Below, in pieces: positions 38,086 through 48,885 of a stretch of 64,000 nucleotides of DNA; the first letter of the stretch is position 1, and the number at the start of each line of letters is the position of its first letter. Both the position numbers and the translations under genes were made by a program. The notes below the pieces were generated by a model. The model was not told where the DNA came from. It saw only the letters and a list, made by a program, of their open reading frames with translations, and searched no databases. The DNA comes from Streptantibioticus ferralitis (GTDB taxonomy: Bacteria > Actinomycetota > Actinomycetes > Streptomycetales > Streptomycetaceae): NCBI RefSeq assembly GCF_029223525.1, contig NZ_JARHTQ010000023.1, positions 62,001 to 126,000 of the forward strand, read 5' to 3'.

Positions 38086-41000
38086 CAGGGGTGGTCTCCT
38101 CGGGCGAGAGCGGACGGGACGAGGAAGGTGACGGCGACCGGGAACCAGCGCGGGGTGGGGTCGGCCCAGCGGCGGCGCAACGCTGCGGTTTCCGACTCGA
38201 CGAGGGCGGGGACGGCACGCACCCGTTCGTGAAGCGCCTCGCGGTCGGCGCGCAGCTGGCGGCGCTCGTCGTCAATCTCGAAGAGCGAGGCCTGCTCCCA
38301 GTAGCCGTGGTCGTCGAGGCGGGCGCGGATGGAGCGCTCCAGCTCGGCGAGGACGTTCGTCACGCCCTCGACCTCCTCTTCGCACCGTTTGGCGAGCAGG
38401 GTCTGGAGGCTGCGGAACCGGGTGTTGGCACGGGTGCGCAGCGCACGCGAGAGACGGTCCTCCAACTCCGGCCAGCGTTCGGCGAGTCGGTGCCGTATCT
38501 CCTCGGCGGGCGGCTCGTCGGTGGCGGCGGCCAGCCAGGCGTCCACCTCGTCCTGACGGGCGGTCGACAAGGTTCCGGCGGTGATGGCGCCGCCTGCGGT
38601 GATGATCTCCTCGTGGAGCCGGGCCCCGCCCCTGCCGGAGATCACCACCCGACCGTGGGCGACCACGGCGGGAGTACGGAGCAGGTCGCCGGGGACCACC
38701 CGGGCGGTGACCCGGCTCAGCCGCGCCTCCCTGCCGCCGGACCACAGCTCGGCGCGGAGCAGCCGCAGGCACATCTGGACCAGTCGGTGGCCGAGGTGGA
38801 GCAGGACGACGTCGGTACGGCCGCGCGCCGCCAACTCGTCGAACACCACGGGGCGTTCGTCTCCGGTGAGCGGATGGCGTAACCCCTCGTTGCGGGCGTG
38901 GGCCCAGGCACCGGGGAGCTCGGGGAGGCGGAAGCAGCGGGCGGCGCCGTTCGACCCCGGGTCGGGGACCGGTAGCAGATCCTTGCGGTGGGCCAGCTGT
39001 AGCGCGGCGCGGACGACCTGTTCGACGGTCTCGGGGGTGAGGTGGAGGGCGTCGCGGCTGCCCGCCAGTTCGGCGACGAGTTTCTCCAGTTCGCGGGCGA
39101 GGTCGCGGTCGACCTTCAGGACCGCCTTGCCGGAGCGCTTGCGTATCTCCGTGTCGGCGGTGGTCCAGTCGGAGCGGCGGCCCAGCATCTTCTGCTCGAC
39201 CTGCGCGGCGATCACCTCGCCTGCACTGCCCAGGTCCTCGCGGATCTGCTCGGTCTTGCGGGCGGCAACGGCGAGGAAGTGGAGTTCGTCCTCAAGGGTG
39301 CCGTCGGCGTGGTCGGAGTCGGTACCGGAAGCGTCGAAGCCCTGCCAGCCTTCGGGCACGAAGTGGTAGACGTCCACCTGGTCGGCGCGCTGTCCGTGAC
39401 GGTCGACACGGCCGTTGCGCTGCTCCAGCCGGTTGGGGTTCCACGGGATCTCCCAGTGGAGGAGGCGGTGGCAGTGGGCCTGCAGGTTGATGCCCTCGCT
39501 GGCGGCGTCAGTGGCGAGCAGGATACGGACGGGGGAGAGGGCAGGATCCTCCTGGAAGACCGTCTTGACGTGCTCGCGTTCATCCTGCCGCTGGCCGCCG
39601 TAGAGTTCCGCGATCCGCTCCCTCGGGTACCCCGCGGCGATGAGCCGTTCCAGCAGCCAGCGCTGGGTGTCGCGGTACTCGGTGAAGACGATGACCCGGT
39701 CCGGATTCCACTCGCCCTTCGGACCTTCCGGGCAGGCGATCCCGTCGAGCCATTCGCGGAAGGCGGTGAACTTCGCGTCCGGGCGATGGGACGCCTTGCG
39801 GGCCCAGACGGACAGCTCCCTGAGCCGAGTGTGTTCTTCGGCGTCGAGCGGGCGCGACGCCTCTCGTACGGCGGTGAGGGCGCGCTCGGCAGCCTCTGCG
39901 TGCTCGTCGTCGCTCTCGGCGGTCTCCTCGACCTGGTCGATCAGCGGGCGGAGCACCTTCTCGCTGGCAGCGGGTTGCCGGGTGGCGGGCTGCTGCCGGG
40001 TCATCGTCTCCAGGTGGACATCGACGGTTTCGGCAAAGGCCTTCGGCGAGGACAGGAACCGCTTCTTCAACAGCGTGGTCACGAACTCGCCGGCAGCGCG
40101 CTCGGCGCGGCTGGCGGCGCCGTCGCGACGGGAGCGGGCATAGGCGGTCAGACTCTCGTAGGCCGCCCGCGCCTCATCGGTGTACCGCACCTCAAGCGCG
40201 TGCGGGACGCGCTTGGGGAAGCGCGGCTTGCCGTCCCAGCCAGGGGGCAGCTCGGACTTCAGGCGGCGCACCATCACCCGTCGCAGCTGCTCGTCCGAGG
40301 GCTTCACACCGCGGGCGAAGCGGTGGTCGTCGAGGAGCTCCAGCAGCGCGGTGAAGGATTCCAGGAAGCCGTTGTGGGGAGTGGCGGAGAGGAAGAGGCG
40401 GTGCTCGCAGTGCGGAGCGAGGGCCCGGATCGCCTTGGTGCGCTGCGAGTCGACGGCGTACCTGCCGGTGCCCGAGGGGGCGCAGGTGTGGACTTCGTCC
40501 ACGACCAGTAGGTCGAAGGCCCGGGGGTACTCCGGTACGTGGGGAAGTACCTCGCGGAGCATCCGCAGTGGGCGCTCCCGTTTCAGCCAGTCCACCGAGA
40601 CGATCAGCCGTGGAAAGTGCGTCCAGGGATTGGCGTACAGGCCCCTGGAGCGTCGCAGTTCGCGCAGGAGCGCGCTGTCGACGATACGGAAGTCCAGGCC
40701 GAACTTGTCCCGCATCTCGTCGCGCCACTGGAGGGTGAGTCCGGCGGGGCAGACGATCAGCATGCTGCGGGCCCGGTGGCGGAGCATGAGTTCCTGCATG
40801 ACCAGGCCCGCCTCGACCGTCTTGCCGAGGCCGACGTCGTCGGCGATGAGCAGGTTGGTGCGGGGCATGGACAACGCGCGGACCACCGGGTCGAGCTGGT
40901 ATTCCTGGATCTCCACGCCGGAACGGAAGGGGGCCTGGAGGGCGGTCCGGTCGGCCGAGGCGATGGCACCCCAGCGGACCGCGTCGAGGAAGGCGTCGAG

Positions 41001-41321
41001 CCGGTCCGGAGCATCGAACCCGGCGGCGGGGGTGGGCAGCGCGTACTGGTCGTGGACGAAAGGCGACTGTTCGAGCTCCCACACCACACGCAGTTCCTCA
41101 TCGCGTGCGTCGTCTTCGACGGAGACCAAGGTCACCAGATGAGACGGTACGCCCTGCGCGGCGCGTGCAGGATCTTCTGCGGCGACGGAGGAGCGGGTCA
41201 CCTCCGTGACCACCCACTGGCGGTTCCTTACTGTGACGAGTTGCCCGGGGGTGGGGCTCGTAGACTCGGCTTCGGCCTGTCCGGTGTCCTCTGCTAAGTG
41301 GATGGTCACGCTCGCCCCCAT
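38085..41321 (-). CDS. drmD: DISARM class 1 SNF2-like helicase DrmD
   Basis: Product of 1078 residues. Helicase motifs: [18 protein letters not shown] (near 160), [23 protein letters not shown] (near 274), [39 protein letters not shown], and [15 protein letters not shown] (near 635). This is the SNF2 arrangement of DrmD, which defines class 1 DISARM together with DrmMI. The ATG at 41321 lacks a clear binding site; GTG at 41309, preceded by GGGGGCGAGC, is an alternative. Probably the first gene of the drmD-drmMI operon, read away from the rpsJ promoter region. Confidence 0.93.
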   Translation of the reverse strand: MGASVTIHLAEDTGQAEAESTSPTPGQLVTVRNRQWVVTEVTRSSVAAEDPARAAQGVPSHLVTLVSVEDDARDEELRVVWELEQSPFVHDQYALPTPAAGFDAPDRLDAFLDAVRWGAIASADRTALQAPFRSGVEIQEYQLDPVVRALSMPRTNLLIADDVGLGKTVEAGLVMQELMLRHRARSMLIVCPAGLTLQWRDEMRDKFGLDFRIVDSALLRELRRSRGLYANPWTHFPRLIVSVDWLKRERPLRMLREVLPHVPEYPRAFDLLVVDEVHTCAPSGTGRYAVDSQRTKAIRALAPHCEHRLFLSATPHNGFLESFTALLELLDDHRFARGVKPSDEQLRRVMVRRLKSELPPGWDGKPRFPKRVPHALEVRYTDEARAAYESLTAYARSRRDGAASRAERAAGEFVTTLLKKRFLSSPKAFAETVDVHLETMTRQQPATRQPAASEKVLRPLIDQVEETAESDDEHAEAAERALTAVREASRPLDAEEHTRLRELSVWARKASHRPDAKFTAFREWLDGIACPEGPKGEWNPDRVIVFTEYRDTQRWLLERLIAAGYPRERIAELYGGQRQDEREHVKTVFQEDPALSPVRILLATDAASEGINLQAHCHRLLHWEIPWNPNRLEQRNGRVDRHGQRADQVDVYHFVPEGWQGFDASGTDSDHADGTLEDELHFLAVAARKTEQIREDLGSAGEVIAAQVEQKMLGRRSDWTTADTEIRKRSGKAVLKVDRDLARELEKLVAELAGSRDALHLTPETVEQVVRAALQLAHRKDLLPVPDPGSNGAARCFRLPELPGAWAHARNEGLRHPLTGDERPVVFDELAARGRTDVVLLHLGHRLVQMCLRLLRAELWSGGREARLSRVTARVVPGDLLRTPAVVAHGRVVISGRGGARLHEEIITAGGAITAGTLSTARQDEVDAWLAAATDEPPAEEIRHRLAERWPELEDRLSRALRTRANTRFRSLQTLLAKRCEEEVEGVTNVLAELERSIRARLDDHGYWEQASLFEIDDERRQLRADREALHERVRAVPALVESETAALRRRWADPTPRWFPVAVTFLVPSALARGDHP

Positions 41322-41808
41322 GTTCGGTCACACGCTGCCGCAGCTTGGTGCCGCAGTGTCACGCTGTCCGCGTAGCTTACGGCGCTGGGCGCCCGCGGAT
41401 CGGGGCTTGACCGAGAAAAGAATTTCTTATGCCAACCCCAGGTGGGAGCGTCAACCCGCCCCGCCCCGATTGGCCATAGCGCCTAGCGGTATGGCACACT
41501 TGCCAGGTTGCTCGGTTGAGTGCCGATGCTGCGCGCCTCCCGTCGGGAGGACTGGAAGCGAGTCCCGCAGTACTCGTCGCCCCTTGTCAGGGGCGGAAGT
41601 ACGGGAATCTTCCGGGAAGCGTCAGCGCGGGGCTCGCCAGGCGCCCGGTGGATGTCTTTCCCCCAACTCCCTCGAATCGGGGATCCCCCATGGGGATTTC
41701 TATGAGAGGGAGTGCGACACGCCCGACCGCGTGGGTCGGGGAAGTCGCAGGGAAAGCGCCAGACATCGGGTCCCAGAGCGTTACGAGAGACAGGACTACG
41801 GAGTAGCC
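41322..41808. promoter_or_regulatory. drmD / rpsJ divergent region and long S10 leader
   Basis: A 487-base gap. TTGACC at 41407-41412 is a possible -35 for rpsJ, with TATGCC at 41428-41433 at a short 15-base spacing, so I do not call a promoter. Downstream come perfect hairpins at 41536-41550 (CCTCCC-GTC-GGGAGG) and 41579-41594 (GCCCC-TTGTCA-GGGGC), and the motif shared with rpsL at 41716-41740. The number of stable hairpins suggests a structured, possibly autoregulated leader. The minus-strand drmD promoter must lie toward 41322-41420 but was not found. Confidence 0.6.
41716..41740 (+). promoter_or_regulatory. Leader hairpin motif shared with rpsL
   Basis: GACAC, one variable base, then CCCGACC-GCGTG-GGTCGGG. 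The seven-base arms (41722-41728 and 41734-41740) pair perfectly. It lies about 70 bases before the rpsJ start and matches the motif at 19170-19193. Confidence 0.6.
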
Positions 41809-42117
41809 ATGGCGGGACAGAAGATCCGCATCCGGCTCAAGGCCTACGACCACGAGGTCATCGACTCCTCGGCGAAGAAGATCGTCGAGACGGTGACCCG
41901 TACTGGTGCGCAGGTCGCAGGCCCGGTGCCGCTGCCCACTGAGAAGAACGTGTACTGCGTCATCAAGTCGCCGCACAAGTACAAGGACTCGCGCGAGCAC
42001 TTCGAGATGCGTACGCACAAGCGCCTCATCGACATCCTCGACCCCACGCCGAAGACGGTTGACTCGCTGATGCGTCTCGACCTGCCGGCCGGCGTCGACA
42101 TCGAGATCAAGCTCTGA
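41809..42117 (+). CDS. rpsJ: 30S ribosomal protein S10
   Basis: Product of 102 residues, standard length. [54 protein letters not shown] and VDIEIKL are canonical. S10 (NusE) sits in the 30S head and also acts in transcription antitermination with NusB. First gene of the S10 operon; ATG start after GGAG in TACGGAGTAGCC. Confidence 0.99.
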   Translation: MAGQKIRIRLKAYDHEVIDSSAKKIVETVTRTGAQVAGPVPLPTEKNVYCVIKSPHKYKDSREHFEMRTHKRLIDILDPTPKTVDSLMRLDLPAGVDIEIKL

Positions 42118-42130
42118 GGTGACGCGCGAG

Positions 42131-42775
42131 ATGGCTAAGCAGATTAAGGGCGTCCTGGGCGAGAAGCTCGGCATGACCCAGGTCTGGGACGAGAACAACC
42201 GTGTCGTCCCGGTGACCGTGGTCAAGGCCGGGCCCTGTGTCGTTACCCAGGTCCGCACCGCTGACACCGACGGCTACGAGGCCGTGCAGATCGCCTTCGG
42301 CGAGATCGACCCGCGCAAGGTGAACAAGCCCCTCAAGGGCCACTTCGCCAAGGCCGAGGTGACCCCGCGCCGCCACCTGGTGGAGCTGCGTACCGCTGAC
42401 GCCAGCGAGTACGCGCTCGGCCAGGAGATCACCGCCGAGGTGTTCGAGGCCGGCGTCAAGGTCGACGTCACCGGCAAGAGCAAGGGCAAGGGCTTCGCCG
42501 GTGTCATGAAGCGCCACAACTTCCGTGGCCTCGGCGCCGGGCACGGCACCCAGCGCAAGCACCGCTCGCCCGGTTCCATCGGTGGCTGCGCCACCCCGGG
42601 CCGTGTGTTCAAGGGTCTGCGCATGGCAGGCCGTATGGGCAACGAGCGGGTCACCACCCAGAACCTGACCGTCCACGCCGTTGACGCGGAGAAGGGCCTG
42701 CTGCTCATCAAGGGCGCGGTTCCTGGTCCGAACGGCGGCCTCGTCCTGGTCCGTACCGCGGCCAAGGGGGCCTGA
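42131..42775 (+). CDS. rplC: 50S ribosomal protein L3
   Basis: Product of 214 residues from the ATG at 42131 ([15 protein letters not shown]), chosen over the GTG at 42119 because it matches family N-termini. [23 protein letters not shown] is the L3 signature and contains the central loop near the peptidyl transferase centre. Thirteen bases after rpsJ. Confidence 0.98.
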   Translation: MAKQIKGVLGEKLGMTQVWDENNRVVPVTVVKAGPCVVTQVRTADTDGYEAVQIAFGEIDPRKVNKPLKGHFAKAEVTPRRHLVELRTADASEYALGQEITAEVFEAGVKVDVTGKSKGKGFAGVMKRHNFRGLGAGHGTQRKHRSPGSIGGCATPGRVFKGLRMAGRMGNERVTTQNLTVHAVDAEKGLLLIKGAVPGPNGGLVLVRTAAKGA

Positions 42776-42783
42776 GGTAACCG

Positions 42784-43434
42784 ATGAGCACCATTGACAT
42801 CCTTTCGCCGGCAGGCGACAAGGCCGGGACCGTCGAGCTCCCCGCGGAGATCTTCGACGCCAAGGTCAGCATTCCGCTGATCCACCAGGTCGTTGTCGCG
42901 CAGCTGGCCGCTGCCCGTCAGGGCACGCACAAGACCAAGACCCGCGGCGAGGTCCGCGGCGGTGGCAAGAAGCCGTACCGCCAGAAGGGCACCGGCCGCG
43001 CCCGTCAGGGTTCGACCCGCGCTCCGCAGTTCGCCGGCGGTGGCGTCGTGCACGGCCCCGTGCCGCGCGACTACTCGCAGCGGACCCCGAAGAAGATGGT
43101 CAAGGCCGCCCTGCGTGGCGCCCTGACCGACCGCGCGCGTCACAACCGCATCCACGTCGTGTCCGGCGTCGTCGAGGGCTCCGCCCCGTCGACCAAGTCG
43201 GCCAAGACGCTGCTGGGCAAGATCAGCGACCGTAAGAATGTCCTGCTGGTCGTCGAGCGCGCTGACGAGGCCGCCTGGCTGTCCGCCCGCAACCTGCCCC
43301 AGGTCCACATCCTGGAGGCCGGCCAGCTGAACACGTACGACGTGCTCGTCTCGGACGACGTGGTCTTCACGAAGGACGCCTTCGACCGCTTCATCGGTAA
43401 CGGCGCCGCTGAGACTGAAGGGAGCGCCGCCTGA
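42784..43434 (+). CDS. rplD: 50S ribosomal protein L4
   Basis: Product of 216 residues. [29 protein letters not shown] is the extended loop that reaches the exit tunnel. In enteric bacteria L4 represses the S10 operon through its leader; whether it binds the structured leader at 41536-41594 here is unknown. Its stop overlaps the rplW start by one base. Confidence 0.98.
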   Translation: MSTIDILSPAGDKAGTVELPAEIFDAKVSIPLIHQVVVAQLAAARQGTHKTKTRGEVRGGGKKPYRQKGTGRARQGSTRAPQFAGGGVVHGPVPRDYSQRTPKKMVKAALRGALTDRARHNRIHVVSGVVEGSAPSTKSAKTLLGKISDRKNVLLVVERADEAAWLSARNLPQVHILEAGQLNTYDVLVSDDVVFTKDAFDRFIGNGAAETEGSAA

Positions 43435-43775
43435 TGAGCGAGAGCACCGCCGTCCAGGCAAACGCGGCCACCAGCAAGACCTTCACGGACCTCCGTGACG
43501 TGCTGCTCAAGCCGGTGGTTTCGGAGAAGAGCTACGCGCTGCTCGACGAGAACAAGTACACGTTCATCGTCGCGCCCGGCGCCAACAAGACCCAGATCAA
43601 GCAGGCCGTCGAGTCGGTCTTCTCGGTCAAGGTCACCGGGGTCAACACGATCAACCGGCAGGGTAAGCGCAAGCGCACCAAGACCGGTTTCGGCAAGCGC
43701 AAGGACACCAAGCGCGCCATCGTGACCCTCGCTGAGGGCGACCGTATCGACATCTTCGGCGGCCCGGTCTCCTAA
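43434..43775 (+). CDS. rplW: 50S ribosomal protein L23
   Basis: Product of 113 residues. [31 protein letters not shown] and [30 protein letters not shown] are typical L23 (L23 docks trigger factor and the signal recognition particle at the tunnel exit). Coupled to rplD by TGATG. Confidence 0.98.
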   Translation: MSESTAVQANAATSKTFTDLRDVLLKPVVSEKSYALLDENKYTFIVAPGANKTQIKQAVESVFSVKVTGVNTINRQGKRKRTKTGFGKRKDTKRAIVTLAEGDRIDIFGGPVS

Positions 43776-43825
43776 CGGAGTCTGAGTCGTCCAGAAGTCC
43801 GGAATTTTCCGAGGACTGAGAGACA

Positions 43826-44662
43826 ATGGGTATCCGCAAGTACAAGCCGACGACCCCGGGCCGTCGTGGCTCCAGCGTCGCCGACTTCGTCGAGATCACG
43901 CGGTCCACGCCGGAGAAGTCGCTGGTCCGCCCGCTGCACAGCAAGGGCGGCCGTAACAACGCCGGTCGTGTGACCGTCCGCCACCAGGGCGGTGGCCACA
44001 AGCGCGCCTTCCGTGTGATCGACTTCCGTCGTCACGACAAGGACGGCGTGCCGGCCAAGGTCGCGCACATCGAGTACGACCCCAACCGCACCGCGCGCAT
44101 CGCACTGCTGCACTACGCGGACGGCGAGAAGCGCTACATCCTCGCCCCGGCCAAGCTGGCCCAGGGCGACCGGGTTGAGGCCGGCCCCAACGCCGACATC
44201 AAGCCGGGCAACAACCTCCCGCTGCGCAACATCCCGGTGGGTACGACGATCCACGCGATCGAGCTGCGTCCCGGCGGCGGCGCGAAGATCTCCCGCTCCG
44301 CGGGCGCTTCGGTCCAGCTGCTGGCGAAGGAGGGCTCCATGGCCACCCTTCGTATGCCGTCCGGCGAGGTTCGCATGGTCGACGTCCGCTGCCGCGCCAC
44401 CGTCGGCGAGGTCGGCAACGCCGAGCAGTCGAACATCAACTGGGGCAAGGCCGGCCGCATGCGCTGGAAGGGCGTCCGCCCGACCGTTCGTGGTGTCGCG
44501 ATGAACCCGGTCGACCACCCGCACGGTGGTGGTGAGGGCAAGACCTCCGGTGGTCGCCACCCGGTCAGCCCCTGGGGCCAGAAGGAAGGACGTACTCGCC
44601 GGCCGAAGAAGGCCAGCGACAAGCTCATCGTCCGCCGCCGCAAGACGAACAAGAAGCGCTAG
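43826..44662 (+). CDS. rplB: 50S ribosomal protein L2
   Basis: Product of 278 residues. [46 protein letters not shown] and the basic C-terminus are canonical; the His in [10 protein letters not shown] is the conserved residue near the peptidyl transferase centre. It starts 50 bases after rplW with ribosome binding site GAGG. Confidence 0.99.
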   Translation: MGIRKYKPTTPGRRGSSVADFVEITRSTPEKSLVRPLHSKGGRNNAGRVTVRHQGGGHKRAFRVIDFRRHDKDGVPAKVAHIEYDPNRTARIALLHYADGEKRYILAPAKLAQGDRVEAGPNADIKPGNNLPLRNIPVGTTIHAIELRPGGGAKISRSAGASVQLLAKEGSMATLRMPSGEVRMVDVRCRATVGEVGNAEQSNINWGKAGRMRWKGVRPTVRGVAMNPVDHPHGGGEGKTSGGRHPVSPWGQKEGRTRRPKKASDKLIVRRRKTNKKR

Positions 44663-44674
44663 GAGCGGGTTTAG

Positions 44675-44956
44675 ATGCCGCGCAGTCTCAAGAAGGGGCC
44701 CTTCGTCGACGACCACCTGATCAAGAAGGTGGACGTACAGAACGAGGCAGGCACCAAGAACGTCATCAAGACCTGGTCCCGCCGCTCGATGATCATCCCG
44801 GCGATGCTGGGCCACACGATCGCGGTGCACGACGGCCGTAAGCACGTCCCGGTGTTCGTCACCGAGTCGATGGTCGGCCACAAGCTCGGCGAGTTTGCGC
44901 CGACCCGCACCTTCCGCGGCCACGAGAAGGACGACCGCAAGTCGCGTCGTCGCTGA
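44675..44956 (+). CDS. rpsS: 30S ribosomal protein S19
   Basis: Product of 93 residues. [44 protein letters not shown] and [12 protein letters not shown] define S19, which contacts the 50S and the tRNA region in the 30S head. Confidence 0.99.
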   Translation: MPRSLKKGPFVDDHLIKKVDVQNEAGTKNVIKTWSRRSMIIPAMLGHTIAVHDGRKHVPVFVTESMVGHKLGEFAPTRTFRGHEKDDRKSRRR

Positions 44957-44999
44957 TCGGCGGAGTGCGAAGACTATGACTGACACCGAAGGGACAACC

Positions 45000-45347
45000 A
45001 TGGAAGCCAGGGCCCAGGCGCGGTACATCCGCGTCACGCCCATGAAGGCCCGCCGCGTGGTGGACCTCATCCGTGGCATGGACGCCACGGAGGCTCAGGC
45101 GGTCCTGCGATTCGCTCCGCAGGCCGCGAGCGTGCCGGTGGGCAAGGTGCTGGACAGCGCCATTGCCAACGCCGCGCACAACTACGACCACACGGACGCC
45201 AACTCGCTGTACATCAGCGAGGCGTTCGTGGACGAGGGCCCGACCCTGAAGCGGTTCCGGCCGCGCGCCCAGGGCCGTGCCTACCGGATCCGTAAGCGGA
45301 CCAGCCACATCACCGTGGTCGTCTCCAGCAAGGAAGGGACCCGGTAA
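45000..45347 (+). CDS. rplV: 50S ribosomal protein L22
   Basis: Product of 115 residues from the ATG at 45000 ([26 protein letters not shown]), preceded by GAAGGGA; the ATG at 44976 would add eight residues. [29 protein letters not shown] is the tunnel-loop motif where macrolide-resistance changes occur in other bacteria. Its stop TAA overlaps the rpsC start by one base. Confidence 0.96.
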   Translation: MEARAQARYIRVTPMKARRVVDLIRGMDATEAQAVLRFAPQAASVPVGKVLDSAIANAAHNYDHTDANSLYISEAFVDEGPTLKRFRPRAQGRAYRIRKRTSHITVVVSSKEGTR

Positions 45348-46183
45348 TGGGCCAGAAGGTTAACCCGCACGGGTTCCGGCTCGGCATCACCACGGACTTC
45401 AAGTCCCGGTGGTACGCCGACAAGCTGTACAAGGACTACGTCAAGGAAGACGTCGCCATCCGCCGGATGATGACGCAGGGCATGGAGCGTGCCGGTATCT
45501 CCAAGGTGGAGATCGAGCGCACCCGTGACCGCGTCCGCGTCGACATCCACACCGCCCGGCCGGGCATCGTCATCGGCCGTCGCGGCGCGGAGGCCGACCG
45601 TATCCGCGGCGACCTGGAGAAGCTCACCGGCAAGCAGGTGCAGCTGAACATCCTTGAGGTCAAGAACCCGGAGACCGACGCTCAGCTGGTGGCCCAGGCC
45701 GTCGCCGAGCAGCTCGCCTCCCGTGTCTCCTTCCGTCGCGCCATGCGTAAGAGCATGCAGGGCACGATGAAGGCCGGCGCCAAGGGCATCAAGATCCAGT
45801 GTGGTGGCCGTCTCGGCGGCGCCGAGATGTCCCGCTCCGAGTTCTACCGCGAGGGCCGGGTTCCGCTGCACACCCTGCGCGCCAACGTGGACTACGGCTT
45901 CTTCGAGGCCAAGACCACCTTCGGCCGCATCGGTGTGAAGGTGTGGATCTACAAGGGCGACGTGAAGAACATCGCCGAGGTCCGCGCCGAAGGCGCCGCC
46001 GCCCGTGCGGGCAACCGCCCGTCGCGTGGTCCCGGTGGCGGCAGTGACCGTCCGCAGCGCCGCGGTGGCGAGCGCGGCGGCCGTGGCCGTCGGCCGCAGC
46101 AGGGCGGAGAGGCCCAGGCCCCCAAGGCCGAGGCTCCCGCCGCTGAGGCTCCGGCAGCGGAGACCACCGGAACGGAGGCCTGA
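45347..46183 (+). CDS. rpsC: 30S ribosomal protein S3
   Basis: Product of 278 residues. [24 protein letters not shown], the KH-type [18 protein letters not shown] and [13 protein letters not shown] identify S3. After about residue 215 comes an Arg/Gly- then Ala/Pro/Glu-rich tail of about 60 residues, as in other Streptomyces S3 proteins. Confidence 0.99.
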   Translation: MGQKVNPHGFRLGITTDFKSRWYADKLYKDYVKEDVAIRRMMTQGMERAGISKVEIERTRDRVRVDIHTARPGIVIGRRGAEADRIRGDLEKLTGKQVQLNILEVKNPETDAQLVAQAVAEQLASRVSFRRAMRKSMQGTMKAGAKGIKIQCGGRLGGAEMSRSEFYREGRVPLHTLRANVDYGFFEAKTTFGRIGVKVWIYKGDVKNIAEVRAEGAAARAGNRPSRGPGGGSDRPQRRGGERGGRGRRPQQGGEAQAPKAEAPAAEAPAAETTGTEA

Positions 46184-46188
46184 CCCCC

Positions 46189-46608
46189 ATGCTGATCCCC
46201 CGTAGGGTCAAGCACCGCAAGCAGCACCACCCCAAGCGCTCCGGCATGGCCAAGGGCGGCACCGAGCTGGCGTTCGGTGAGTACGGCATCCAGGCCGTGA
46301 CCCCGGCCTACGTGACGAACCGGCAGATCGAGTCCGCTCGTATCGCCATCACCCGTCACATCCGCCGTGGCGGCAAGGTGTGGATCAACATCTACCCGGA
46401 CCGTCCGCTGACCAAGAAGCCGGCCGAAACCCGCATGGGTTCCGGTAAGGGCTCGCCCGAGTGGTGGGTCGCGAACGTCAAGCCCGGTCGGGTGATGTTC
46501 GAGCTGTCTTTCCCGAACGAGAAGGTTGCCAAGGAGGCGCTGACCCGCGCCGCCCACAAGCTTCCGATGAAGTGCCGGATCGTCCGGCGCGAGGCAGGTG
46601 AGTCGTGA
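46189..46608 (+). CDS. rplP: 50S ribosomal protein L16
   Basis: Product of 139 residues. [69 protein letters not shown] are canonical L16. It overlaps rpmC by one base at TGATG. Confidence 0.99.
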   Translation: MLIPRRVKHRKQHHPKRSGMAKGGTELAFGEYGIQAVTPAYVTNRQIESARIAITRHIRRGGKVWINIYPDRPLTKKPAETRMGSGKGSPEWWVANVKPGRVMFELSFPNEKVAKEALTRAAHKLPMKCRIVRREAGES

Positions 46609-46832
46609 TGGCGGCCGGTACCAAGGCGACCGAGCTGCGCGAGCTGAACAACGAGGAACTCGTTGCCAAGCTTCGTGAGGCCAAGGAGGAGCTGTTCAAC
46701 CTCCGCTTCCAGGCGGCCACCGGACAGCTTGAGAACAACTCCCGGCTCAAGGTTGTCCGCAAGGACATCGCCCGGATCTACACCCTCATGCGTGAGCGTG
46801 AGCTCGGCATCGAGACGGTGGAGAGCGCCTGA
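46608..46832 (+). CDS. rpmC: 50S ribosomal protein L29
   Basis: Product of 74 residues from the ATG at 46608, sharing a base with the rplP stop; the GTG three bases earlier is less likely. [49 protein letters not shown] is typical. Overlaps rpsQ by one base. Confidence 0.98.
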   Translation: MAAGTKATELRELNNEELVAKLREAKEELFNLRFQAATGQLENNSRLKVVRKDIARIYTLMRERELGIETVESA

Positions 46833-47113
46833 TGAGCGAGAAGAATGTGACTGAGACGAACGAGCGCGGATTCCGCAAGACCCGTGAGGGTCTGGTCGTC
46901 AGCGACAAGATGGACAAGACCGTCGTCGTCGCCGTCGAGGACCGCGTCAAGCACGCGCTGTACGGCAAGGTCATCCGCCGTACCAACAAGCTCAAGGCGC
47001 ACGACGAGCAGAACGCCGCGGGTGTCGGCGACCGCGTCCTCCTGATGGAGACCCGGCCGCTGTCCGCGACCAAGCGCTGGCGCGTCGTCGAGATCCTCGA
47101 GAAGGCCAAGTAA
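46832..47113 (+). CDS. rpsQ: 30S ribosomal protein S17
   Basis: Product of 93 residues. [56 protein letters not shown] is the S17 OB-fold region, followed by [18 protein letters not shown] perfect hairpin separates it from rplN. Confidence 0.99.
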   Translation: MSEKNVTETNERGFRKTREGLVVSDKMDKTVVVAVEDRVKHALYGKVIRRTNKLKAHDEQNAAGVGDRVLLMETRPLSATKRWRVVEILEKAK

Positions 47114-47153
47114 TTCCCGAAGGCATTCGCCTTCTGGACAGTTCCGCCAGGCT

Positions 47154-47182
47154 CGGCAGGGGCTTCGTTGAAGCCCCTGCCG
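47154..47182 (+). other. Strong hairpin inside the rpsQ-rplN gap
   Basis: CGGCAGGGGCTTC (47154-47166) pairs perfectly with GAAGCCCCTGCCG (47170-47182) around a three-base loop. There is no T run and the operon continues downstream, so partial termination, attenuation or mRNA stabilisation are all possible. Confidence 0.8.
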
Positions 47183-47210
47183 GGAACCGGCAGACGATCA
47201 GGAGATAGAC

Positions 47211-47579
47211 GTGATCCAGCAGGAGTCGCGACTGCGTGTCGCCGACAACACTGGTGCCAAGGAGATCCTTTGCATCCGTGTTCTCGGTGGCTCGGGTCGC
47301 CGCTACGCGGGAATCGGTGACGTCATCGTCGCCACCGTCAAGGACGCGATCCCCGGTGGCAACGTGAAGAAGGGCGAGGTCGTCAAGGCGGTCATCGTCC
47401 GGACCGTCAAGGAGCGGCGCCGTCCGGACGGCTCGTACATCCGCTTCGACGAGAACGCCGCCGTCATCCTCAAGAACGACGGCGACCCCCGCGGTACCCG
47501 CATCTTCGGCCCGGTGGGCCGCGAGCTGCGCGAGAAGAAGTTCATGAAGATCGTTTCTCTCGCGCCGGAGGTGCTGTAA
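47211..47579 (+). CDS. rplN: 50S ribosomal protein L14
   Basis: Product of 122 residues from GTG behind [51 protein letters not shown] is canonical L14, which binds 23S rRNA at the 30S interface. It lies three bases before rplX. Confidence 0.99.
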   Translation: MIQQESRLRVADNTGAKEILCIRVLGGSGRRYAGIGDVIVATVKDAIPGGNVKKGEVVKAVIVRTVKERRRPDGSYIRFDENAAVILKNDGDPRGTRIFGPVGRELREKKFMKIVSLAPEVL

Positions 47580-47582
47580 CCG

Positions 47583-47906
47583 ATGAAGATCAAGAAGGGC
47601 GACCTGGTCCAGGTCATCACCGGTAAGGACAAGGGCAAGCAGGGCAAGGTCATCCAGGCCTTCCCGCGCGAGGACCGTGTCCTGGTCGAGGGTGTCAACC
47701 GGGTCAAGAAGCACACCAAGGTCGGCCAGACCGCGCGTGGGTCGAAGACCGGCGGCATCGTGACCGTCGAGGCCCCCATCCACGTCAGCAACGTGCAGCT
47801 GGTCGTGGAGAAGGACGGCAAGAAGGTCGTCACCCGCGTCGGCTACCGCTTTGACGAGGACGGCAACAAGATCCGCGTTGCCAAGCGGACCGGTGAGGAC
47901 ATCTGA
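47583..47906 (+). CDS. rplX: 50S ribosomal protein L24
   Basis: Product of 107 residues. [46 protein letters not shown] is the KOW-containing start of L24. Overlaps rplE at TGATG. Confidence 0.99.
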   Translation: MKIKKGDLVQVITGKDKGKQGKVIQAFPREDRVLVEGVNRVKKHTKVGQTARGSKTGGIVTVEAPIHVSNVQLVVEKDGKKVVTRVGYRFDEDGNKIRVAKRTGEDI

Positions 47907-48463
47907 TGACTACCACCACCTCTCCGCGCCTCAAGCAGCGCTACCGCGAGGAGATCTCGGGCAAGCTGCGTGACGAGTTCAAGTACGAGAACGTCATGCA
48001 GGTCCCGGGTCTGACCAAGATCGTGGTCAACATGGGTGTGGGCGACGCCGCCCGCGACTCCAAGCTGATCGAGGGCGCCATCCGCGACCTCGCCACGATC
48101 ACCGGCCAGAAGCCGGCCGTGACCAAGGCCCGCAAGTCCATCGCGCAGTTCAAGCTGCGTGAGGGCCAGCCGATCGGTGCCCACGTCACCCTCCGCGGTG
48201 ACCGCATGTGGGAGTTCCTGGACCGCCTGCTGTCGCTCGCGCTGCCGCGCATCCGCGACTTCCGCGGTCTGTCGCCGAAGCAGTTCGACGGCCGGGGCAA
48301 CTACACCTTCGGTCTCACGGAGCAGGTCATGTTCCACGAGATCGACCAGGACAAGATCGACCGCGTCCGGGGTATGGACATCACCGTGGTGACCACGGCG
48401 ACCAACGACGACGAGGGCCGCGCCCTCCTTCGTCACCTCGGCTTCCCGTTCAAGGAGGCGTGA
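47906..48463 (+). CDS. rplE: 50S ribosomal protein L5
   Basis: Product of 185 residues. [59 protein letters not shown] and [27 protein letters not shown] identify L5, the 5S rRNA binding protein. The next gene starts three bases later. Confidence 0.99.
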   Translation: MTTTTSPRLKQRYREEISGKLRDEFKYENVMQVPGLTKIVVNMGVGDAARDSKLIEGAIRDLATITGQKPAVTKARKSIAQFKLREGQPIGAHVTLRGDRMWEFLDRLLSLALPRIRDFRGLSPKQFDGRGNYTFGLTEQVMFHEIDQDKIDRVRGMDITVVTTATNDDEGRALLRHLGFPFKEA

Positions 48464-48466
48464 GCC

Positions 48467-48652
48467 GTGGCGAAGAAGGCTCTCATTGCCAAGGCCGCCC
48501 GCAAGCCCAAGTTCGCGGTGCGTGCGTACACGCGCTGCCAGCGCTGCGGCCGTCCGCACTCCGTGTACCGCAAGTTCGGCCTGTGCCGCGTGTGCCTTCG
48601 TGAGATGGCTCACCGCGGCGAGCTGCCGGGCGTGACCAAGAGCTCCTGGTAA
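48467..48652 (+). CDS. rpsN: 30S ribosomal protein S14, zinc-binding type Z
   Basis: Product of 61 residues from GTG. Cys24-x2-Cys27 and Cys40-x2-Cys43 form the zinc ribbon, so this is the short C+ form of S14 (sometimes called rpsZ), not the longer zinc-free paralog controlled by Zur in Streptomyces. It is followed by a 233-base gap before rpsH. Confidence 0.98.
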   Translation: MAKKALIAKAARKPKFAVRAYTRCQRCGRPHSVYRKFGLCRVCLREMAHRGELPGVTKSSW

Positions 48653-48885
48653 CAACCCACTTGGGTTGTGCCGGGCTCTCGGTAAGCAAGTGGGTGTCGG
48701 GAGCCCAATCCCAACTGCCGTAAGGTAGAGGGGTTGGGCGCCCGCCGCCCAGGACCGCGCGCGGGCCTTGCCCGCTAGAAGTCGCTTACTACGCCGTAGG
48801 TCCCCGTGCCGCACCCGTCCCCAGTCCGCTGGGGGAGAGGGATGGCGCATATAGGAAACCCCGGCGAGAGAGGCCACAGGCCATC
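48653..48885 (+). promoter_or_regulatory. rpsN-rpsH gap, 233 bases
   Basis: The gap is long for this operon. It contains the small hairpin CCCCAG-TCCG-CTGGGG near 48825-48840. A promoter for the distal genes is plausible, but I could not assign boxes. No coding frame was recognised. Confidence 0.4.

Noticed and set aside
41407-41433. rpsJ promoter made of TTGACC and TATGCC
   Set aside because: The spacing of 15 bases is too short for confidence; mentioned only in the region entry.
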